Positions 7,308 through 13,124 of a stretch of 16,635 nucleotides of DNA are shown here, in pieces (positions within the stretch are counted from its first letter, which is position 1; each line of letters starts with the position of its first letter). The DNA comes from JAIOQA01 sp035493675 (GTDB lineage Bacteria > Myxococcota_A > Polyangia > Haliangiales > Haliangiaceae). The notes beneath the pieces are model-generated. The model was not told where the DNA came from. It ran no database searches and worked only from the letters and a program-made list of their open reading frames with translations. The position numbers and the translations under genes were made by a program. The stretch lies in the NCBI GenBank assembly GCA_035493675.1, contig DATJIA010000133.1:1-16635 (forward strand), written 5' to 3'.

Positions 7308-7763
7308 ATGCTCACGCCCGAGATGATCGAGAAGTTCCGGACGATCGGCCTGCGGCTCGATCGCAACGGACGCTTCTGGCACGAGGGCGTCGAGGTGACC
7401 CACCCGCGGCTGCGCGAGGCGCTGTTGAAATGGCTCGACGTCCGCGACGACGGGCGCGACATCGTGAAGCTCGACGATCAGCGCTACGCATATGTCGACG
7501 TCGACGACGCACACCTGCGCGCGGTGTCGGCGCGCTGGGAAGGCGACCGCGTGCGGCTCGTCCTCGACGACGGCAGCGACGAGGAGCTGGCGTACGATTC
7601 GCTCGCGCGCGGCGCCGATGACGCGCTGTACTGTCGGGTCCGCGGGGGTCGCCTGCGCGCGAGACTGACCACCGCCGCCTACAACGCGATCGCCGACCAG
7701 ATCGAGGAATCTCCTGGCGGTTTCGCGCTGCGCGCCGCCGGCGGATTGCATCAGATCCGTTGA
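7308..7763 (+). CDS. DUF1285-like small cytoplasmic protein
   Basis: A 151-residue soluble protein with no signal or membrane segment. The N-terminal two thirds resemble DUF1285: a GLRLDRNGRFWHEGVEV strand-loop (residues 14-30), THPRLREALLKWL helix, then KLDDQRYAYVDVDDAHLRA. DUF1285 proteins are small beta-rich proteins of unknown function. The C-terminal ~50 residues (TTAAYNAIADQIEESPGGFALRA) look like a separate helical tail. ATG at 7308 is chosen since the conserved block starts just after it; the upstream frame is antisense to the SDR gene. It is divergent from that SDR with a 22-nt spacer. Confidence 0.65.
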   Translation: MLTPEMIEKFRTIGLRLDRNGRFWHEGVEVTHPRLREALLKWLDVRDDGRDIVKLDDQRYAYVDVDDAHLRAVSARWEGDRVRLVLDDGSDEELAYDSLARGADDALYCRVRGGRLRARLTTAAYNAIADQIEESPGGFALRAAGGLHQIR

Positions 7764-7800
7764 TCGGAACCGAAATTCGCGGTCGTGCGTTGAAGGCGGG

Positions 7801-8523
7801 ATGAACGACCGCATCTTCCTCGCCGCGTGGACGACCTGCATCGCGACCGGGATCGCGATCACCGCGGCGGTCGCGCACCGCGCGCCCGCGCCTGCTCCGG
7901 TCGATCCGTGCGCGCTGCCCGCGGGGATCGATCTCGCGTCGATGAACGATCGCGACCGCAGCTTCGTCGCGCGCCACGCGATCGCGTGCAGCGACTACGA
8001 GCACGGGCGGACCAACCTCGCCGAGTACAAGCTCGCGCTGAAGGCGATCGATCTCGCGGCGCTCGCGCCGCCCGCGCCGGTGTCGCCGATCTGGGCGACC
8101 ACCGTGCGCGGCTTCTCGAGCGAGTACACCAACACGTCGTGGGCGGCGCAGCGCGCGCTCGGCGCGCCCGACGTGTATCCCGCCGGCGGCGACAACGCGA
8201 ACGCGTGGGCGTCGCGCGACGCCGACGCCGAGAGCGAGTTCCTCGAGGTCGGCTTCGACACGCCGCACCGGCTGCGCGGCCTCGACCTCTTCGAGACGTA
8301 CAACCCGGGCGCGGTCTCGCACGTCGAGATCATCACCGCCGACGGCGCGCACCGCACGATCTACGACGGCGCGCCGCACGCGATGAACGTCCCGTCGTAT
8401 CAGCGCAGCATCGCGTTCGCGTGCACCGATCAGAAGGTGGTCGCGGTGCGCGTCACGCTGGCGTCGGGCGCGGTGCCGGGCTGGAACGAGATCGACGCGG
8501 TCGGCGGAACGCCGTGTGACTGA
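7801..8523 (+). CDS. Exported protein with a discoidin-like (galactose-binding-like) C-terminal domain
   Basis: A 240-residue protein with an N-terminal membrane segment/signal (residues ~5-25) followed by a Pro/Ala stretch and a short helical region (CALPAGIDL to KAIDL). Residues ~98-238 form a domain I know from secreted proteins of myxobacteria and others: SSEYTNTSWAAQRALGAPDVYP, WASRDADAESEFLEVGF, ETYNPGAVSHVEI, VRVTL and VPGWNEIDAV. The pattern is that of a discoidin/F5-8C-like jelly roll, usually binding sugars or used as an adhesion module; ligand unknown. ATG at 7801 has a purine-rich GAAGGCGGG directly upstream. The last 71 nt overlap the 3' end of the convergent rhomboid-like gene. 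Four Cys in the mature part could form disulfides. Confidence 0.75.
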   Translation: MNDRIFLAAWTTCIATGIAITAAVAHRAPAPAPVDPCALPAGIDLASMNDRDRSFVARHAIACSDYEHGRTNLAEYKLALKAIDLAALAPPAPVSPIWATTVRGFSSEYTNTSWAAQRALGAPDVYPAGGDNANAWASRDADAESEFLEVGFDTPHRLRGLDLFETYNPGAVSHVEIITADGAHRTIYDGAPHAMNVPSYQRSIAFACTDQKVVAVRVTLASGAVPGWNEIDAVGGTPCD

Positions 8524-9046
8524 TTCCCAACAGGCCGCCGAGCGCGCCCGCGAGGTGCGCGATCGGTGCCTGGTGCACGTGCGGTCCGAGCGCGAGCCAC
8601 GCGCCGCGCGGGAGGATCGACGTCGCGGTCGCGTCGGGGCCGGCCGCCGCTTCGTAGACGACCTTGAACGCGAACACGATCGCGATCGGGATCAAGGCCG
8701 GATGGCGTGAGGTCTCGTACGCGAGCGCGGCGGCGAGCATCGCGTACGCGAGGCCGCTGAGGCCGTAGTAGCCGGCGTCGCCGCTCGCGACGACCGCGAT
8801 CGGCGGCAGCGCGAGCCCGAGCCCGACGATCCACGGCCACGCATGCGCGAGCTTCCGCTCGTACGCGAAGCCGAGGATCAAGACGAGCCCGACGTCGCGC
8901 AGGAGATGCGGCCACGTCGCGTGCACGAGCGGACCGGTGACGCTCCGCCACGGCTCGTACCAGACGCGATGATCGGCGACGATCAGATCCGACGCGAGCG
9001 CGGTCGCGGCGATCGCGGCGATCGCGATGACGAGCGTGATCTTCAC
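8453..9046 (-). CDS. Rhombosortase-like rhomboid-family intramembrane serine protease
   Basis: A 197-residue protein made almost entirely of membrane helices. It has WRSVTGPLVHATWPHLLRD (residues 33-51), the conserved W-R-T-H-HL block of the rhombosortase/rhomboid entry; GYYGLSG (92-98), a GxSG motif with candidate nucleophile Ser97; and PIAHLAGALGGLLG with candidate base His164 followed by a G-x3-G. Rhombosortases cleave and re-anchor surface proteins carrying C-terminal GlyGly-type tails. Start: GTG at 9046 overlaps the TGA of the upstream VIT/VWA gene by 4 nt (GTGA), so translation is coupled; the frame upstream is only shadow of that gene. The usual Asn after HLL is Asp here. The Arg/Ser/Pro tail after ~180 lies over the end of the discoidin-like gene and looks like a lost-stop extension. 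Confidence 0.8.
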   Translation of the reverse strand: MKITLVIAIAAIAATALASDLIVADHRVWYEPWRSVTGPLVHATWPHLLRDVGLVLILGFAYERKLAHAWPWIVGLGLALPPIAVVASGDAGYYGLSGLAYAMLAAALAYETSRHPALIPIAIVFAFKVVYEAAAGPDATATSILPRGAWLALGPHVHQAPIAHLAGALGGLLGISHTAFRRPRRSRSSPAPRPTPA

Positions 9047-11202
9047 CGGAGCCGCCGGATCAACAGCGCGAGGCCGAGCCCGATCGCGATCAGATCGACG
9101 TCGCCGCCGCCCCAACCGCCACCACCGCCGCCGCTGTCGCCGTCGTAGTCGCCGCCGCCGCCGCCGCTGTAGCCGCTGCTGTTGTACGAAGGCTGCGGCC
9201 CGACCGCGGTGTCGATGTTCACGCCCGCGGGCACCGCGGCCGGTTGCTGCACCGTCTTCGACGCGCCGCCGGGCACGACCACGCGCGTGCGATCGACCGC
9301 GACGAAGCTGGTCAGCTCCGTGACGAGATGGAACTTCAGGCCGAGCGCTTGGATCTGATCATCGGTGTCCTTGCCGTCGAGCTTCTCGCTCGTGAGCTCG
9401 TCGATGCGGCGCCGCGCCCACAGCGACGCGACCGGCGGCAGGTCGTTCTTGAACGGAAGCGTGACGGTGACGGGGATCGAGACTCGATGCCCGCTGTTGA
9501 ACGCGCTGACGGTCACCGTCGCGACGCCGGGCCCGCCGTAGCGACCGGCGATCACCAGCGGCTGTCCCGCGAACACGTCCGGGATCACGGCCGGTGTCAG
9601 ATCGTGGACATCGAGCCCGCCCCAATCGATCGCGACGTCGGTCAGGTACGGGTGCCCGCTCTTCGCGACGATGTCGGCCGCGACGTCGTCGGCGTTCTCG
9701 GTCAGGTTCAAGTAGCTCGGGAAGCCGCGGCCGACGCTCGCGAGCCGATCGAGCAAGCCGCGATTCGGCGCGGAGCCGATCCCGACGGGGAAGATGCGGC
9801 TCTTGCCGAGCGCGCCCTTCGCCGCGCCGACGATCTGATCGTCGTTGCCGATGAAGCCATCGGTGAGCAGGTACACCTCGCGGATGCGATCGTCTCCCGG
9901 ATCGACGCGCAGCGCCTCGAGCACGCCCGCTTGCATCTCGGTGCCGCCGCCCGACGACAGCGATTGCACGAACGCGTGACCGCGCGCCTTGCCCGCGAGA
10001 TCGGACCCGACCGGCTGCGGCGCCATCGCGCTGACGCTGCCGGCGAAGCCGAGGATGTCGAACGTGTCGCGCGGCCCGAGCGAATCGATCAAGCGGCCCG
10101 CGAGCCGCTGCGCTTGGCCGATCGGCTGACCGTCCATCGAGCCCGACGTGTCGATCAGGATCACGACCTCGCGCGGCGTGATCTCGCCCTCGCGGAAGCT
10201 GCCTTTCGGTTGGACTTCCAACACGAAGAAGCCGTCGTCGCCGTTCGAACGATTCGCGAGGACGCCGACCATCGTCTTCTCGCCGGCGACGCGATAGCGC
10301 AGGATCAGATCGCGATTGGGCAGCTCGTCCTCGCGGCGCAGCGTGACCTGCGTGCGGGTCGGGCCGATCGCGTGCTCGTCGAGATCGTGCGACGGCGAGG
10401 TGATCGGGCCGAGCGGCACGCCGGCGTCGATCTCCGCGGTGAAGCTCACCGTCGAGCCGAGCACGGTGCCGTCGACGTACGGGATCGTCGTCGCGCCGGC
10501 GCGATCGGCGCCGCCGACGCGCTTCGCCGCGATCGGGTGCGCGTCGGTCGAGCTCGCCGGCAAGTAGCGCGGCCCGACGACCAGCGGCACGTCCATCTCG
10601 TACTGCCCGTTGTCGTACGCGAGCAGCTCCGTGTACTCGATCGACACGACGACCGCCTCGTGCGGCGCGATGTTCGCGATGCGCTGCTCGAAGACGTTGT
10701 TCTTGTCCTGCTCGATCAGCGCGGCGGTGTGACCCTCGCTCTTCGCGTGCTCGTAGGTCGTGCGCGCTTGATCGCGCGTCTGGATCTCACCGCTGATCGT
10801 GCGCTCGCCGATCTTGATCTTGTAGCCGCTGACCGCGGCCTCGTCGCCGAGCGGGAAGACGTAGACCGCTTCGATCGGCTCGTCGAACGGATTCTCGAAC
10901 GTCTGCTCGACGGTGTACTGCGCCATCATGCCGGCGACGCGCGCGTGCACGTCGGTGTGGCGCAGCGGGAACGCGATCACCTGTTGTCGCGGTCCGTCGG
11001 GCGGCGTCGACCACACCGGCTTGGCGAGCCGCAGCTCGCCGCCGACGGGCGGCGCCTCGTCCATCGCGGCATACCCTCCTGCCGACGATCCGACGGAGAC
11101 ATCCGCCGAAACGCCCGCGTCGAGACGAACATGACAACCGCTTCCGACGGCGACGAGGCAGACGATCCCCGTCGCGAATGCGAAACGCATCGCGTTGGCC
11201 AT
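9043..11202 (-). CDS. VIT/VWA-domain surface protein with Gly-rich C-terminal sorting-like tail
   Basis: About 719 residues. An N-terminal signal peptide ends near VGSGC (Cys23; Gly at -3 makes it a poor lipobox). A VIT domain spans ~75-205 (QYTVEQTFENPFDEPIEAVYVFPL, IKIGERTISGEI, ALIEQDKNNVFEQRIANI), as in inter-alpha-trypsin inhibitor heavy chains. A VWA domain follows with a complete MIDAS: DTSGS 351-355, Thr in GGTEM ~421, Asp in LLTDG ~448. The segment LGLKFHLVTELTSFVAVD is typical of bacterial VIT-VWA proteins. The end is a Gly-rich spacer (~680-702), a hydrophobic helix VDLIAIGLGLALLI and RRLR, the layout of GlyGly-CTERM substrates. It is coupled to the rhombosortase-like gene. Start chosen at ATG 11202 (11190 possible). 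Likely outer-surface adhesion or metal-dependent binding protein; ligand unknown. Confidence 0.88.
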   Translation of the reverse strand: MANAMRFAFATGIVCLVAVGSGCHVRLDAGVSADVSVGSSAGGYAAMDEAPPVGGELRLAKPVWSTPPDGPRQQVIAFPLRHTDVHARVAGMMAQYTVEQTFENPFDEPIEAVYVFPLGDEAAVSGYKIKIGERTISGEIQTRDQARTTYEHAKSEGHTAALIEQDKNNVFEQRIANIAPHEAVVVSIEYTELLAYDNGQYEMDVPLVVGPRYLPASSTDAHPIAAKRVGGADRAGATTIPYVDGTVLGSTVSFTAEIDAGVPLGPITSPSHDLDEHAIGPTRTQVTLRREDELPNRDLILRYRVAGEKTMVGVLANRSNGDDGFFVLEVQPKGSFREGEITPREVVILIDTSGSMDGQPIGQAQRLAGRLIDSLGPRDTFDILGFAGSVSAMAPQPVGSDLAGKARGHAFVQSLSSGGGTEMQAGVLEALRVDPGDDRIREVYLLTDGFIGNDDQIVGAAKGALGKSRIFPVGIGSAPNRGLLDRLASVGRGFPSYLNLTENADDVAADIVAKSGHPYLTDVAIDWGGLDVHDLTPAVIPDVFAGQPLVIAGRYGGPGVATVTVSAFNSGHRVSIPVTVTLPFKNDLPPVASLWARRRIDELTSEKLDGKDTDDQIQALGLKFHLVTELTSFVAVDRTRVVVPGGASKTVQQPAAVPAGVNIDTAVGPQPSYNSSGYSGGGGGDYDGDSGGGGGGWGGGDVDLIAIGLGLALLIRRLR

Positions 11203-11314
11203 GCGGCGCCCGCCACGCAATGCGCGTGCCTCCGGCAAAGTCCGCGCGAGATCATCGGACCATCGCGCCGTCGTGTCGGAGCTTCGTCACTCCGGGCGCG
11301 GTTGCGCCGAATTT

Positions 11315-12085
11315 TCAGCGCACGCCGTCGTCGGCGAAGTGCATCTGCGCGTCGGCGTCGCAGTAGTACCACTCGTGCTGCTGGTACTCGCTGCACGTCG
11401 CGTGCGCCATGAAATCGAGGCCGTACTGGTCGCTCTCGGGCGTCGCGGTGCCGAGGCCGGCGCGCGAGCACGTGGTGCCGTCGTCGTGCGCGGGCGCGCC
11501 GCTACGCCACTTGCATGACTCGCCGCTCAAGCAGAAGCGCGTGATTCCGTTCACGCAGTAGATTTCGAGCGCGTCGCCCACGCCGTTTCGGCCGCCGTCG
11601 TCCATGCACTCGTCGGGGATCGTCGCGATCGATCCATCGCCGTCGCACGCGAGATCGTCGTCGCCGCCGCGCGACACCGAGAACCATCCGCTCGCGGAGT
11701 CGTAGTCGCGCATCGCGAGGTAGTACGTCTTGTTCGCGGCCAGCGTCGCGGTGATGTGCGCGTCGTAGGTCGTGTCGTCCGCGTCGTCGTTCTTCGCGAC
11801 GATCTTGAACTTGCTGTCGAGCAGCCACGCGACCGCGTCGTTCTTGGTCGAGCGGACCCACAGATCGACGGGACCCGCGCCCGTGATCGTGTAGCCGCGG
11901 AACTTCGGCGTCGACGTGTAATAGACGCGCCGGGTCTGCCCGGGATCGAGCGTGCCGAGGAAGCGCATGCGCTTCGAGAACGAGTCGCTCTTCACGTCGA
12001 GCGAGCCCAGGTCGCTGAAATCCTCGTCGGGGATCGCCTTCTCCGCGCACCCCGCCAACAACATCGCCAACACGATCCGCTTCAT
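11315..12085 (-). CDS. Lipoprotein with a PPC-like beta domain and a Cys-rich C-terminal region
   Basis: A 256-residue protein with a clear lipoprotein signal (MKRIVLAMLLAGC, lipid Cys13). Residues ~40-140 (LGTLDPGQTRRVYYT, DLWVRSTKND, AKNDDADDTTYDAHITATLAANKTYYLAMRDYDSASGWFSVS) have the pattern of bacterial pre-peptidase C-terminal (PPC) beta-sandwich domains, common in secreted proteins of this phylum. The remaining part holds eight Cys (ACDGD to YYCDA), enough for four disulfides, consistent with an exported protein. ATG at 12085 is chosen for the lipobox and for GAGGA a few bases upstream. It has its own sigma-70-like promoter beginning at the RAYT stop codon. The VIT/VWA gene follows 112 nt downstream on the same strand, so co-transcription is possible. 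Confidence 0.75.
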   Translation of the reverse strand: MKRIVLAMLLAGCAEKAIPDEDFSDLGSLDVKSDSFSKRMRFLGTLDPGQTRRVYYTSTPKFRGYTITGAGPVDLWVRSTKNDAVAWLLDSKFKIVAKNDDADDTTYDAHITATLAANKTYYLAMRDYDSASGWFSVSRGGDDDLACDGDGSIATIPDECMDDGGRNGVGDALEIYCVNGITRFCLSGESCKWRSGAPAHDDGTTCSRAGLGTATPESDQYGLDFMAHATCSEYQQHEWYYCDADAQMHFADDGVR

Positions 12086-12105
12086 CTTCCTCTGCCCCGT
12101 CCCTG

Positions 12106-12120
12106 GTCCGACCTTCGGAC
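12106..12120 (-). promoter_or_regulatory. Small perfect hairpin in the lipoprotein mRNA leader
   Basis: GTCCGA (12106-12111) and TCGGAC (12115-12120) form a 6-bp stem with a three-base loop. It would lie in the 5' leader between the promoter at 12129-12157 and the Shine-Dalgarno GAGGA of the lipoprotein gene. Confidence 0.3.
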
Positions 12121-12128
12121 GCGCGCGC

Positions 12129-12157
12129 GGATAACACGCGCCCTCGCGCGACGTCAA
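12129..12157 (-). promoter_or_regulatory. Sigma-70-type promoter of the PPC-like lipoprotein gene
   Basis: Read on the minus strand: TTGACG (12157-12152), a 17-base spacer, then TTATCC (12134-12129). The -35 begins directly after the TAG stop of the RAYT gene. The predicted start near 12122 leaves a leader of about 37 nt that contains the small hairpin and the Shine-Dalgarno. Confidence 0.55.
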
Positions 12158-12874
12158 CTACGGTGTTGGATCGGGGCCGGGGACCTCGTCGGGACGGATC
12201 GGATCCGCACGCTTGTATCCGTCGGTGAGCAGCCACGTCGTCGGGCGAACAACCGGGAGCTGATCGGCGCGCATCGCGATCCCCCACTCGCGGATCGCGT
12301 GCGCGCTCGAGTACGGATCCGTTCGCCACGCGACGTGCCGATCGCAGCGATGGTGCCGCCAGTTGTTGACGATGTAGCTGATCGCGTTGCGCACCTGCGT
12401 CGGGTTCGTGATCGCAGTCGCGTGATAGCGAAACGCGAACACCGCGCCGCGCGGGCGATGCAGCTCGCGATTGAGCCGCTTCGCCGCGACGATCGCGAAG
12501 CCCTGCATGCCGCGGCTGAGCGCGCGCTTGTCGTCGGCCTCGACGAGGAGGTGCACATGATTCGACTGGATGCTCATGTGCGCGATCCGAAAATCGGCCC
12601 GAGCTCGACATCGGTCGACCGCGCGCCGAATCGCGCGATACGCGTGCCGCGTTCGGAGGTTACTCACCTCGCGGGTCACGCGCAGCACGACATGCACCGG
12701 ATGACTCGCATCGTGCTCGGGCCGCGTGCGGTGCCGCGGATCCATCCGGCGCCCGGTCACCGGTCGGCCGCGCTTCTTCCGCAGCTTTCCGCGCCGGGTC
12801 CTCGGACGCAGATCGATCTCGAGCTGCCCCTTCCGCCGCTTGTTCCATGCCGACCTCTGTCGCCGCCCTTTCAT
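12158..12874 (-). CDS. REP-associated tyrosine transposase (RAYT, Y1_Tnp family)
   Basis: A 238-residue complete RAYT. After a basic N-terminal extension (1-50), HPVHVVLRV (58-66) opens the Y1 domain; the HUH motif is NHVHLLVEA (His106, His108), and the candidate catalytic Tyr167 sits in AISYIVNNWRHH. Such proteins nick single-stranded REP palindromes and are usually single-copy and immobile. The length is normal, and no frame damage is visible, so it may be functional. ATG at 12874 is preceded on this strand by TATAAT, 11 nt upstream, unusually AT-rich for this sequence. A dispersed repeat starts 97 nt upstream (12972-13100). The stop codon abuts the promoter of the next gene. Confidence 0.88.
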   Translation of the reverse strand: MKGRRQRSAWNKRRKGQLEIDLRPRTRRGKLRKKRGRPVTGRRMDPRHRTRPEHDASHPVHVVLRVTREVSNLRTRHAYRAIRRAVDRCRARADFRIAHMSIQSNHVHLLVEADDKRALSRGMQGFAIVAAKRLNRELHRPRGAVFAFRYHATAITNPTQVRNAISYIVNNWRHHRCDRHVAWRTDPYSSAHAIREWGIAMRADQLPVVRPTTWLLTDGYKRADPIRPDEVPGPDPTP

Positions 12875-12885
12875 CTTTAGGGCAG

Positions 12886-12891
12886 ATTATA
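12886..12891 (-). promoter_or_regulatory. Consensus -10 element (TATAAT) of the RAYT gene
   Basis: TATAAT on the minus strand ends 11 nt before the RAYT ATG, so the leader would be only a few bases long. A TTGGGG about 19 nt upstream is the best -35 candidate and is weak. A perfect -10 in a 70% GC context suggests a promoter carried by the element. Confidence 0.45.
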
Positions 12892-12971
12892 TGATACAGG
12901 CGACTCCGTCCCCCAAGCGACGTGGCAATTCACGGCAGCGAGCCACCGCAATCGCTTTTCGGTTGGTTACC

Positions 12972-13100
12972 GAGCGCAGGCATCGGCGCGGCCGCGGACC
13001 TTCGTGCGATCACGAGGCTCCGCGCCGCCGGCATTTGAGATTTTTCGGTTCCCGGGCCCCCTCGCGCGAGCGCTGGCGCGCGCGCCGATGCCCCGCGCTC
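12972..13100 (+). repeat. Dispersed REP-like repeat, copy 2, with inverted ends
   Basis: The left arm (12972-12990) and right arm (13081-13100, CGCGCCGATGCCCCGCGCTC) are inverted copies of each other apart from one mismatch and one gap, about 90 nt apart. The left 79 nt match copy 1 at 597-676. Inside are CGTG-CGAT-CACG and the 10-nt palindrome CTCGCGCGAG (13061-13070). It lies between the divergent RAYT and esterase genes; the right arm covers the -35 position of the esterase gene. This is the arrangement expected for a REP/BIME-type element next to its RAYT. Bases 12892-12971 hold nothing else I can identify. Confidence 0.65.
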
Positions 13101-13111
13101 TGGTGATCGCT

Positions 13112-13117
13112 TATAGT
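13112..13117 (+). promoter_or_regulatory. Putative -10 element (TATAGT) of the esterase gene, leaderless type
   Basis: TATAGT ends exactly 7 nt before the ATG at 13125, and no Shine-Dalgarno is present. The -35 position (about 13089-13094) falls inside the right arm of the dispersed repeat and has no consensus match. Confidence 0.45.
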
Positions 13118-13124
13118 GCCGGCC

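Noticed and set aside
9110..9185. Run of GCC/GCT-type triplets resembling a microsatellite
   Set aside because: It encodes the Gly-rich tail of the VIT/VWA protein in the minus-strand frame, so it is a coding feature.
9043..9200. MYXO-CTERM sorting signal on the VIT/VWA protein
   Set aside because: MYXO-CTERM tails have a conserved Cys before the helix; none is present here. A GlyGly-CTERM-like tail fits better.
11295..11308. GC-rich hairpin (GGCGC-AACC-GCGCC on the minus strand) after the lipoprotein gene as a terminator
   Set aside because: No T-run follows, and stems of this size are common by chance at this GC content.
9244..11412. 722-residue plus-strand open frame antisense to the VIT/VWA gene
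   Set aside because: Low-complexity Arg/Asp/Leu shadow; the minus strand has complete VIT and VWA domains.
12158..12874. Mobile IS200/IS605 element with tnpA/tnpB
   Set aside because: The protein has the RAYT layout with a basic N-terminal extension; no tnpB and no typical IS ends were found.
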